Shown here: piece after piece, positions 57,203 through 64,000 of the stretch
Layout of the letters: each line of letters opens with the position of its first letter
Numbering within the stretch: the first letter of the stretch is position 1
Assembly (NCBI RefSeq): GCF_014489595.1
Contig: NZ_CP060790.1
Span: forward strand, 4,402,001 to 4,466,000
Direction of reading: 5' to 3'
DNA: 64,000 nt
Origin: Paenacidovorax monticola
GTDB taxonomy: Bacteria; Pseudomonadota; Gammaproteobacteria; Burkholderiales; Burkholderiaceae_C
Notes under the pieces: model-generated
The model's input: only the letters and a program-made list of their open reading frames with translations
The model's database searches: none
What the model was told of the DNA's origin: nothing
Program-made: the position numbers and the translations under genes

Positions 57203-57844
57203 ATGAACATCGCATTGATCGGCGCCACCGGCTTCGTCGGCTCCGCCGTCCTGAATGAACTGCTGCAGCGCGGCCACCGCGTCACGGTGCTGGCGCGCCA
57301 CCCCGAAAAGCTGGCCGCGCGCGAAGGCCTGACCGTGGTGCGTGCCGACGCGCAGGACGCCGCCCAGGTGGCCCAGGCCGTGCAGGGCCACGACGCCGTG
57401 CTGAGCGCCTACAACCCGGGCTGGGGCCTGGCCGACATCTACGAGCAATTCCTGCGCGGTTCCCGCGCGATCATGGCGGGCACCAAACAAGCGGGTGTGC
57501 GCCGCCTGCTCGTAGTGGGCGGCGCAGGGAGCCTCTATGTGGCGCCCGGTGTGCAGCTCGTGGACACGCCCGAGTTCCCCGCCGAGTGGAAGCAGGGCGC
57601 GCTGGGCGCACGCGACGCGCTGAACGAGATCCGCCAGGAGCAGGCGCTCGACTGGACCTTCCTGTCGCCGCCCATCCTGCTGCAGCCCGGCGAACGCACG
57701 GGCCAGTACCGCCTGGGCCAGGACGCACCCCTCATGGACGGTGCGCAGCCCGGCCGCATCAGCGTGGCCGACCTGGCCGTGGCGCTGGTGGACGAGCTGG
57801 AGTCGCCGCGCCATGTGCGCCAGCGCTTCACCGTGGCGTACTGA
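57203..57844 (+). CDS. NAD(P)-binding NmrA/SDR-like protein
   Basis: A 213-residue atypical SDR. The nucleotide loop is IGATGFVGSAVLNELLQRGHRVTVLAR (about 6-32). A VVRADAQDAAQVAQAVQGHDAVLSAYNPG segment follows, then RRLLVVGGAGSLYVAPG and the end ISVADLAVALVDELE. These match the NAD(P)H-binding group that includes NmrA-like redox sensors and flavin-reductase-type enzymes. A GCAAGGAG site lies before the ATG. It is the likely target of the divergent LysR regulator. Confidence 0.88.
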   Translation: MNIALIGATGFVGSAVLNELLQRGHRVTVLARHPEKLAAREGLTVVRADAQDAAQVAQAVQGHDAVLSAYNPGWGLADIYEQFLRGSRAIMAGTKQAGVRRLLVVGGAGSLYVAPGVQLVDTPEFPAEWKQGALGARDALNEIRQEQALDWTFLSPPILLQPGERTGQYRLGQDAPLMDGAQPGRISVADLAVALVDELESPRHVRQRFTVAY

Positions 57845-57922
57845 GGCCTTGATCCAGACGCCTGCGGGCTGCCCGGCCCCTGGCTAGAATGGCGGTGCCG
57901 GCCCTCTTCCCGAGGGCCGGTT

Positions 57923-58082
57923 GCGTTCTCAGGGCGGGGTGGAATTCCCCACCGGCGGTATCCGTGGATTCGTCCGCGGGAGCCCGCGAGCGCCCGCAGT
58001 CCCTCCCCGCGAGGGGCGGCGGGGTCAGCAGATCTGGTGCGATGCCAGAGCCGACGGTCACAGTCCGGATGAAAGAGATCGC
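57923..58082 (+). ncRNA. FMN riboswitch (RFN element)
   Basis: The conserved RFN blocks occur in order: AGGGCGGGGTGGAATTCCCC then ACCGGCGGTA (57931-57960); GAGCCCGCGAGCGCC; a variable GC hairpin (about 57998-58023); CAGATCTGGTG-N-GATGCCAGAGCC; GACGGTCACAGTCCGGATGAAAGAG. The closing stem pairs GCGttCTC (57923-57930) with GAGatCGC (58075-58082). It ends 85 nt before the ribH start codon, where FMN binding would lower expression. Confidence 0.96.
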
Positions 58083-58167
58083 GAATCCTCCCGCCCCGGT
58101 GCGCCTGCGCGCGCCGGGGCGCAGCTTCGCGCGCGCCCTGGTTCTGGTCCACTTTGATGAGAAAACC

Positions 58168-58665
58168 ATGAATCAGACTGTTCAAACCTCCGCTTCCACC
58201 CCTTCCCTGGCCACGCCGCGCCGCGTGGCCCTGGTCTGCGCCAGCTGGCACCAGGACATCGTGCACCAGGCGCGCGATGCGGCCCTGGCCGAGTTCGCGC
58301 GCCAGGGCCTGCCCGCCGGCCAGGTCGACCTGTACGACGTGCCGGGCGCGTTCGAGATTCCACTGCTGGCCAAGAAACTGGCCGCCAGCGGCCGCTACGA
58401 CGCCGTCGTGGCCTGCGCCCTGGTGGTCAATGGCGGCATCTACCGCCACGAGTTCGTGGCCAGCGCCGTGATCGACGGGCTCATGCGCGTGCAGCTGGAC
58501 ACCGGGGTGCCCGTGCTGTCCGCCGTGCTCACGCCGCGCGATTTCCATGAGCATGCCGACCACCTGGCGTTCTTCCAGGCGCACTTCGTGAAGAAGGGCG
58601 TGGAGGTGGCCCAGGCCTGCCTGGGCGCGCTCGTGCAGCTGGCGCGCGTGCCCGCGGCGGCCTGA
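58168..58665 (+). CDS. ribH: 6,7-dimethyl-8-ribityllumazine synthase, type 2 (RibH2-like)
   Basis: Lumazine synthase joins the ribitylamino-uracil and dihydroxybutanone phosphate, the step before riboflavin synthase. The 165-residue protein has VALVCASWHQDIVHQARDAAL, LYDVPGAFEIPLLAKKLAASGRYDAVVACALVVNGGIYRHEFV, and LSAVLTPRDFHEHADHLAFF. NGGIYRHEFV in place of the usual GxTxHFxYV, and LTPRDFHEH in place of LTTDTxEQ, match the Brucella/Mesorhizobium RibH2 type. That type forms smaller oligomers rather than icosahedral capsids. An FMN riboswitch lies directly upstream. No other rib genes are nearby. Confidence 0.92.
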   Translation: MNQTVQTSASTPSLATPRRVALVCASWHQDIVHQARDAALAEFARQGLPAGQVDLYDVPGAFEIPLLAKKLAASGRYDAVVACALVVNGGIYRHEFVASAVIDGLMRVQLDTGVPVLSAVLTPRDFHEHADHLAFFQAHFVKKGVEVAQACLGALVQLARVPAAA

Positions 58666-58681
58666 GCGCGATGCGCGGGGA

Positions 58682-60247
58682 TCAGCCCTGCGCGAGCAGG
58701 CGCGGGCTGTCCGCGCCCCCCGAGCGCAGCCGGAACACGGCCACGGCCTGCACCAGCTGCTGAGCCTGGGCCTTGAGGCTGTCGGCCGCGGCCGCGCTCT
58801 CTTCCACCAGGGCCGCGTTCTGCTGCGTGGCCTGGTCCATCTGGGCGATCGCTTCGCCCACCTGGGCCACGCCGGCGCTCTGCTCGCCGCTGGCGGCGCT
58901 GATCTCGCCCATGATGTCCGTCACGCGCCGGATCGCCGTGACCACCTCGGTCATGGTCTCGCCCGCCCTGTCCACCAGTTGCGTGCCCTGCTGCACGCGT
59001 TCCACGCTGGCATGGATCAGCGTGCGGATTTCCTTGGCGGCTTCGGCCGAGCGCTGCGCCAGGCTGCGCACCTCGCCCGCCACCACGGCGAAGCCCCGGC
59101 CCTGCTCGCCCGCGCGGGCCGCTTCCACCGCCGCGTTCAGCGCCAGGATGTTGGTCTGAAACGCGATGCCGTCGATCACGCCGATGATGTCCGCGATCCG
59201 GTGCGAGCTGTCGTTGATGCCGCGCATGGTGCTGACCACCTGGGCCACCACGTCGCCGCCCTGGCTGGCCACACTGGAGGCGCTCACGGCCAGCTGGTTG
59301 GCCTGGCGCGCGTTGTCGGCGTTCTGGCGCACGGTGGACGAGAGCTCTTCCATCGACGCGGCGGTCTCTTCCAGTGCGCTGGCCTGTTCCTCGGTGCGGG
59401 CCGAGAGATCGTTGTTGCCCTGCGCGATCTCGGCGCTGGCCGTGGCCACGCTGTCGGCGTTGTGGCGCACGTGGTGCACCACGCGCGACAGGCTGGTCTG
59501 CATGTCGTGCAGCGCGTTGAGCAGCTGCGCGATCTCGTCGCGGCCCGTGCTCTGGCGCGCCACCGTGAGGTCGCCGTCGGCCACGGCGCGCGAGACCTGC
59601 ACGGCCTCGTCGAGCGGGCGGATCACCGAGCGGCTGAACAGCAGTGCGCCGCCGATGCCCAGCGCGCACACCGCCGCCATCACCGCGAGGCTGATCACCG
59701 TGGCGCGCTGCGCAGCGGCGCTGGCCTCGGCGGCCACGGCGGCGCTGGCCTTCTGGATCAGGGTACCGGCCTCGTCAAGCAGCTGGGCGGGCTCGCGGTC
59801 GATGCCCTGAACGGCCTTGTCGCCGGCCTGCGGGTCGAAGCCCGCCGCCTGGAACGCCGCGAACCCCTGGCGGTAGGCCTGTCCCATGCGTTCATGGGCC
59901 TGCGCGAAACGCTCCACGCGTTCGCGGCTCTCCCCCGCCGGCAGGCGGGAGAGCAACGCACGGGCCTCGGCCGCCACGGCGCGGTCCTGCTTCTCGAATG
60001 CGGTCCAGTACCGTTCGCGCTGCTGCGGGTCCTTGCCGCGCAGCAGCACGTTCTTCCATTCCTGGGCCTGCAGCTTGAAACCGTTGAGCATGCCGCTCAC
60101 GGCGCGCTCGTGCGCGACGTTGTCGGCCACGGTGGTCTGGTAGGTGGCGAGCGCCTGGTTGAGCCGGTGGATGCCGAACAGCGCCGCGAAGAACAGCAGC
60201 AGCAGGGTGGTGGCGAACGCCAGGGGGAGCTTGAGGCTGAGCTTCAT
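58682..60247 (-). CDS. methyl-accepting chemotaxis protein
   Basis: A 521-residue receptor. TM1 lies at about 7-25, followed by a helical periplasmic domain of four-helix-bundle type (about 30-190) with [19 protein letters not shown]2 lies at about 192-212, then HAMP ([25 protein letters not shown]). The signalling domain has the methylation segment [18 protein letters not shown] and the hairpin tip [41 protein letters not shown]. The ATG at 60247 begins [11 protein letters not shown]. There is no CheB/CheR pentapeptide at the end. The ligand is unknown, and no che genes are nearby. Confidence 0.94.
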   Translation of the reverse strand: MKLSLKLPLAFATTLLLLFFAALFGIHRLNQALATYQTTVADNVAHERAVSGMLNGFKLQAQEWKNVLLRGKDPQQRERYWTAFEKQDRAVAAEARALLSRLPAGESRERVERFAQAHERMGQAYRQGFAAFQAAGFDPQAGDKAVQGIDREPAQLLDEAGTLIQKASAAVAAEASAAAQRATVISLAVMAAVCALGIGGALLFSRSVIRPLDEAVQVSRAVADGDLTVARQSTGRDEIAQLLNALHDMQTSLSRVVHHVRHNADSVATASAEIAQGNNDLSARTEEQASALEETAASMEELSSTVRQNADNARQANQLAVSASSVASQGGDVVAQVVSTMRGINDSSHRIADIIGVIDGIAFQTNILALNAAVEAARAGEQGRGFAVVAGEVRSLAQRSAEAAKEIRTLIHASVERVQQGTQLVDRAGETMTEVVTAIRRVTDIMGEISAASGEQSAGVAQVGEAIAQMDQATQQNAALVEESAAAADSLKAQAQQLVQAVAVFRLRSGGADSPRLLAQG

Positions 60248-60418
60248 GGGGTGGTCCTTGGTCCGGGCGCACACAGGCCGCGCCCTGCCGGAATTATCGC
60301 GAACGCCCGCGCTCCCGCCATGCCCGGCGGGCCAATCGTTTGCTACTGAAACCGAAGCGGCTTCTGTGGTGTGTCGGGCGCTGCAGCCCGATTTCACCGG
60401 ATTGGTGCGTAGCGGCGG

Positions 60419-61183
60419 TCAGCCCTTGGCGGGCGCCGTGGCGCGGAGGCCGCTGAGCACGAGGTGGCTGATGAGCTCCTCGGCCCGCTCGAAGTCGGAC
60501 GCGTCGAGCGCGGGCTTGCCCAGCAGCAGGGCGAACTGGGCCTGCTGGTCCGCATAGGCCTGGGTGACCGACCAGATGATGAACATCAGGTGCGTGAAGT
60601 TCACGCGCGCGATGCGGCCCTCCCTGGCCCACTTCTCGAAGGCGCGCACCTCGGCCTTGAGCACCGGGGTGACGCGCCGGGTGATCGCGTCGGCGTAGCG
60701 CGGCGCGCCGGCGATCACCTCTTTGGTGAATACCTTCGCACCATTCGGGCGCTCGCGTGAGGAGTGGAGCTTGGCGCGGATGTAGCGCCGCAGGGCCTGG
60801 GCGGGGTCGTCCTGGCCTTGCGACAGGTCTTCCATGCCCGCCAGCCACTGCGTGAGCACGTCGTCGAGCACGCGGCGGTACAGGGCCTCCTTGCTCGGGA
60901 AGTAGTAGAGCAGGTTGTGGCGGCTCAGGCCCGCGGCGGCGGCGATGTTCTCGAGCGAGGCGCCCTCGAAGCCGAACTGGGCGAAATGGTTCTCGGCCTC
61001 GGTGAGGATCACCCGTTCCTTGCGCAGGCGCGACGCGGAAGGCGCCCGCTGCGCGACGGGCTGGGAGGCAGCGGGGGCGGCTGCCGTTCGGGGAGTGCGC
61101 CGTGGGGCCGTGGTCTGGCGGGGCGATGGGGCCTGCTTCGGCGCCTTCGGTGTGGCGGGAGAGGCTGAATGCGAATCTGTCAT
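60419..61183 (-). CDS. TetR-family regulator of pyrimidine degradation (RutR-like)
   Basis: A 254-residue TetR protein. About 45 residues of Ala/Pro/Thr-rich disordered tail come first. The HTH reads VILTEAENHFAQFGFEGASLENIAAAAGLSRHNLLYYFPSKEALYRRVL. The C-terminal domain (NGAKVFTKEVIAGAPRYADAI, and VNFTHLMFIIWSVTQAYADQQAQF) fits the RutR/YcdC group, whose E. coli member senses uracil and thymine. It is divergent from preT-preA with two tandem operators between (61245-61278). I infer that it represses the operon until pyrimidines are present. Confidence 0.88.
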   Translation of the reverse strand: MTDSHSASPATPKAPKQAPSPRQTTAPRRTPRTAAAPAASQPVAQRAPSASRLRKERVILTEAENHFAQFGFEGASLENIAAAAGLSRHNLLYYFPSKEALYRRVLDDVLTQWLAGMEDLSQGQDDPAQALRRYIRAKLHSSRERPNGAKVFTKEVIAGAPRYADAITRRVTPVLKAEVRAFEKWAREGRIARVNFTHLMFIIWSVTQAYADQQAQFALLLGKPALDASDFERAEELISHLVLSGLRATAPAKG

Positions 61184-61244
61184 TGCACCATTGTGGAACG
61201 GGACGGGCGCCATTGTGCTGGCACGCGGTTTGCTGCAAGGGGTT

Positions 61245-61278
61245 TTTACCAATAGGTAAATTTTTACTGGTTGGTAAA
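61245..61278. promoter_or_regulatory. tandem TetR operators ahead of the pyrimidine degradation operon
   Basis: TTTACCAATAGGTAAA (61245-61260) is a perfect 6+4+6 inverted repeat. TTTACTGGTTGGTAAA (61263-61278) is the same with one mismatch. They are 18 bp apart start to start, in AT-rich DNA between the divergent TetR gene and preT. The pattern is close to, but distinct from, the E. coli RutR site TTGACCA-N2-TGGTCAA. Confidence 0.8.
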
Positions 61279-61333
61279 TTTAAATCAACCCGCAGGGCCC
61301 CAGGCACCTGCACCCACGCGAAGAGGACCCCCG

Positions 61334-61450
61334 ATGAAACCCTCGCAGACCGCGCCCGTTTTCGACGGCACCGCACCCGCCGCGCCCAGCGACCGCCTGG
61401 GCCTTGCCCGCGCCCCGGTGCAGCCGCGCACGCCATTCCCCCTGTCCTGA
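61334..61450 (+). CDS. possible 38-residue leader peptide before preT
   Basis: An ATG at 61334 follows GAAGAGG and opens a 38-codon frame (M-K-P-S-Q-T-A-P-V-F-D-G) ending 21 nt before the preT ATG. The product is Pro/Ala-rich with no signal or domain. It could be a translated leader, a relic or chance. Its codon use resembles real genes and its spacing is operon-like, but evidence is thin. Confidence 0.3.
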   Translation: MKPSQTAPVFDGTAPAAPSDRLGLARAPVQPRTPFPLS

Positions 61451-61471
61451 AACCGCCCCGGAGGATCTCTG

Positions 61472-62827
61472 ATGGAAGCAATCGCCAGCCGCGCGTGCGG
61501 CATCCATGCCGCGCGCTTGAACCTTGCCGACTACGCCGTGAACTTCAGCGACTCCCATGCGCCGCTCACGCGGCCGCAGGCGCTGATCGAGGCGGAACGT
61601 TGCTATTACTGCCACGACGCACCCTGCGCCACGGCCTGCCCCACGGGGATCGACATTCCCTCGTTCATCCACCGCATCGCCCAGGACAACCACCGGGGCG
61701 CGGCCCGCGCCATTCTGGAGGCCAACCCGCTGGGCGGCATGTGCGCCCGCGTATGCCCCACCGAGGTGCTGTGCGAGCAGGCCTGCGTGCGTAACACGAA
61801 CGAGGACAAGCCCGTGGAGATCGGCGCGCTGCAGCGCTACGCGACCGATGCCCTGTTCCATGCCCCCGGTGCGCCGCTGTTCACGCGCGCGGCACCCACC
61901 GGCAAGCGCGTGGCCGTGGTGGGCGCGGGGCCGGCGGGGCTGGCCTGCGCGCACGGCCTGGCGATGCGCGGGCACGATGTGGCGCTGTTCGATGCGCGGC
62001 CCAAGCTCGGCGGCCTCAACGAGTACGGCCTGGCGAGCTACAAGACCACCAACGGCTTCGCGCAGCAGGAGATCGACTGGCTGCTGTCCATTGGCGGCAT
62101 TTCGGTGCGCTGCAACCAGCGCCTGGGGCGCGACATCACCCTGGACGGCCTGCTGGCCACGCACGATGCGGTGTTCCTGGGCCTGGGCCTGGCGGGCGTG
62201 AACGCCATCGGCATCGCCGAGCCGCAGGCCGCGGGGCTGCGCAATGCGGTGGACTTCATCGCAGAACTGCGCCAGGCCACGGACCTGTCCGCTGTGCCCG
62301 TGGGGCGCCGCGTGGTCGTGATCGGCGGCGGCATGACGGCCGTGGACGCGGCCGTGCAGGCGCGCAAGCTCGGTGCCGAAGAGGTCGCCATCGTCTACCG
62401 GCGCGGCGCTTCGGCCATGTCGGCCTCGGAGGTCGAGCAGCGCTGGGCGCAGACCCATGGCGTGACGATCCGCCACTGGGCCGCGCCCAAGGAGATCCTG
62501 TGCGAAGGCGGCGAGGTGCGCGGCGTGCGCTTCGCGGCCACCGCGCCGCGCGAGGGCGGTGGCCTGGCCGAGACGGGCGAGCAGTTCGAGCTGGCCGCCG
62601 ACATGGTGCTCAAGGCCATCGGCCAGACCTATGTGGCCGAGCCTGCGGGGGCCGCCATCGCGCTGCAGGGCGGGCGCATTGCGACCGATGCCGAGGGCCG
62701 CACCAGCGTGGCGCGCGTATGGGCCGGCGGTGACTGCCGCGCGGGCGGGCGCGACCTCACGGTGGAGGCCGTAGAGCACGGCAAGGTGGCCGCGCGCTCC
62801 ATCCATGCGGCGCTCGGCGGCGCCTGA
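61472..62827 (+). CDS. preT: PreT-like NAD(P)-dependent dihydropyrimidine dehydrogenase subunit
   Basis: PreT is the small subunit of bacterial dihydropyrimidine dehydrogenase and delivers NAD(P)H electrons to PreA. The 451-residue protein has an N-terminal helical Fe-S domain with CYYCHDAPCATACPTGIDI and GGMCARVCPTEVLCEQAC. A glutamate-synthase-beta-type FAD/NAD module follows (AVVGAGPAGLACAHGLAMRGH; VVVIGGGMTAVDAAVQARKLG; VWAGGDCRAGGRDLTVEAVEHG). GGAGG precedes the ATG. It is followed by preA after 39 nt and controlled from the divergent TetR side. Confidence 0.94.
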   Translation: MEAIASRACGIHAARLNLADYAVNFSDSHAPLTRPQALIEAERCYYCHDAPCATACPTGIDIPSFIHRIAQDNHRGAARAILEANPLGGMCARVCPTEVLCEQACVRNTNEDKPVEIGALQRYATDALFHAPGAPLFTRAAPTGKRVAVVGAGPAGLACAHGLAMRGHDVALFDARPKLGGLNEYGLASYKTTNGFAQQEIDWLLSIGGISVRCNQRLGRDITLDGLLATHDAVFLGLGLAGVNAIGIAEPQAAGLRNAVDFIAELRQATDLSAVPVGRRVVVIGGGMTAVDAAVQARKLGAEEVAIVYRRGASAMSASEVEQRWAQTHGVTIRHWAAPKEILCEGGEVRGVRFAATAPREGGGLAETGEQFELAADMVLKAIGQTYVAEPAGAAIALQGGRIATDAEGRTSVARVWAGGDCRAGGRDLTVEAVEHGKVAARSIHAALGGA

Positions 62828-62866
62828 CCCTCCATTCCTCCTTCATCGCAACCACGGGAGCAATCC

Positions 62867-64000
62867 ATGGCAGACCTGCGCAGCAATTTTCTTGGCATCC
62901 ACAGCCCCAACCCATTCTGGCTGGCCTCGGCCCCGCCCACCGACAAGGAAGTCAACGTCACGCGCGCCTTCGAGGCGGGCTGGGGCGGCGTGGTGTGGAA
63001 GACCCTGGGCGAGGACCCACCCGTCGTCAACGTCAGCGGTCCGCGCTATGCGACGCTGATGTCGCAGGACCGGCGCGTGATTGGCCTGAACAACATCGAG
63101 CTCATCACCGACCGGCCGCTCGCGACCAACCTGGAGGAGATCGGGCGCGTGAAGCGCAACTGGCCCGACCGCGCGATGATCGTCTCGCTCATGGTGCCCT
63201 GCGTGGAGGAGAGCTGGAAGCGCATCCTGCCCATGGTGGAAGACACGGGCGCCGACGGCATCGAACTCAACTTCGGCTGCCCGCACGGCATGAGCGAGCG
63301 CGGCATGGGCGCGGCCGTGGGCCAGGTGCCGGAGTACATCCAGATGGTCACCGCATGGTGCAAGCACTACTCGCGCCTGCCCGTGATCGTGAAGCTCACG
63401 CCCAACATCACCGACGTGCGCCACCCCGCGCGTGCGGCCAGGGCGGGCGGGGCGGATGCGGTGTCGCTCATCAACACCATCAACTCGCTCATGGGCGTGG
63501 ACCTGGAGCGCATGGTGATGAACCCCAGCACCGACGGCTGGGGGTCGCACGGCGGCTACTGCGGTCCCGCCGTCAAGCCCATCGCGCAGAACATGGTGGC
63601 GGAAATCGCGCGCGACGCGCAGACCGCCGGCCTGCCCATCAGCGGCATTGGCGGCGTCACCACCTGGAAGGACGCGGCCGAGTACATCGCGCTGGGCTGT
63701 GGCACGGTGCAGGTGTGCACGGCGGCCATGGTCTACGGCTTCAAGATCGTGCAGGACCTGTGCGACGGCCTGTCCAACTTCATGGACGCGCAGGGCTACG
63801 CCACGATAGACGACTTCCGCGGCCGCGCCGTGCCCACGGTGAAGGACTGGAAGCAACTCAACCTCAACCACATCGAGAAGGCCGTCATCAACCAGGACGC
63901 CTGCATCCAGTGCGGCCGCTGCCATGTGGTGTGCGAGGACACCTCGCACCAGGCCATCACTTTCACCAAGGGCGAGGCCGGCCTGCGCCGCTTCGAGATC
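62867..64000 (+). CDS. preA: PreA-like dihydropyrimidine dehydrogenase subunit, cut by the window edge
   Basis: PreA is the FMN-containing subunit that reduces uracil and thymine to the dihydro forms. The frame is open from ATG 62867 (GGGAG upstream) to the end, 378 codons. It starts ADLRSNFLGIHSPNPFWLASAPPTD. It has the active-site FGCPHGMSERGMGAA with its catalytic Cys, PISGIGGVTTWKDAAEYIALG for FMN phosphate, and a C-terminal ferredoxin motif CIQCGRCHVVCED. The rest, including a second ferredoxin cluster, is outside. Dihydropyrimidinase genes would be expected next. Confidence 0.95.
   Translation, partial: MADLRSNFLGIHSPNPFWLASAPPTDKEVNVTRAFEAGWGGVVWKTLGEDPPVVNVSGPRYATLMSQDRRVIGLNNIELITDRPLATNLEEIGRVKRNWPDRAMIVSLMVPCVEESWKRILPMVEDTGADGIELNFGCPHGMSERGMGAAVGQVPEYIQMVTAWCKHYSRLPVIVKLTPNITDVRHPARAARAGGADAVSLINTINSLMGVDLERMVMNPSTDGWGSHGGYCGPAVKPIAQNMVAEIARDAQTAGLPISGIGGVTTWKDAAEYIALGCGTVQVCTAAMVYGFKIVQDLCDGLSNFMDAQGYATIDDFRGRAVPTVKDWKQLNLNHIEKAVINQDACIQCGRCHVVCEDTSHQAITFTKGEAGLRRFEI

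Overview
The window is 64 kb of GC-rich, tightly packed chromosomal DNA. Gene content, codon use and a characteristic two-hairpin intergenic repeat point to a betaproteobacterium of the Comamonadaceae, in the Acidovorax / Alicycliphilus / Diaphorobacter group. This placement is inferred from gene families and repeats, not from a marker-gene alignment. I see no rRNA, tRNA, CRISPR array, insertion sequence, prophage or origin.

Layout. Positions 1-6.5 kb hold a nitrous-oxide-reduction locus: nosD start, nosR and nosZ leftward, then a small c-type cytochrome and an ApbE/NosX flavin transferase rightward. 6.5-14.9 kb holds housekeeping genes: apaH, a CorC/CNNM-like protein, an H-NS-like protein, acnA, a flavin monooxygenase and an MFS transporter. 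14.9-18.5 kb has a lipoprotein, a DUF6502 protein and a divergent beta-propeller lipoprotein around a perfect palindrome. 18.5-22.1 kb is the kynurenine pathway (kynB-kynU-kynA) with its Lrp/AsnC regulator. 22.4-25 kb is the Feo iron(II) uptake operon. 25-33 kb carries argD-argF, a DUF3579 gene, rpsT, murJ, a SirB1-like gene, a ZntB/CorA-type channel, a PPK2 kinase and a Usp protein. 33-38 kb has a GlxA-type regulator operon and a TetR/VOC pair with clear operators. 37-45 kb is the purM / AI-2E transporter block and the hda-HAD-pcnB-folK operon, with a gamma-glutamyltransferase between them. 45.2-51.1 kb is an accessory cluster of five genes, four of which I cannot assign. 51.3-64 kb holds a Bug-type binding protein, a ferredoxin-type reductase, an SDR protein, two envelope-type proteins, a LysR/NmrA-like pair, an FMN riboswitch with ribH (type 2), a chemotaxis receptor, and a TetR-controlled reductive pyrimidine degradation operon (preT-preA) that runs off the right edge.

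How genes work together. ApbE (NosX) is expected to flavinylate NosR at its SGATVT motif. NosR supports NosZ, and the Tat signal places NosZ in the periplasm. The kyn genes convert tryptophan to anthranilate. FeoA, FeoB and a small Cys-rich protein form the ferrous iron importer. PreT/PreA reduce uracil and thymine under a RutR-like TetR regulator with two tandem operators.

A key caveat on sequence quality: seven conserved genes (nosZ, the cytochrome, apbE, apaH, kynB, hda and one lipoprotein) each need one missing base restored to read through. Each break falls in or beside a G/C run. This looks much more like residual consensus error from sequencing than like seven real pseudogenes.
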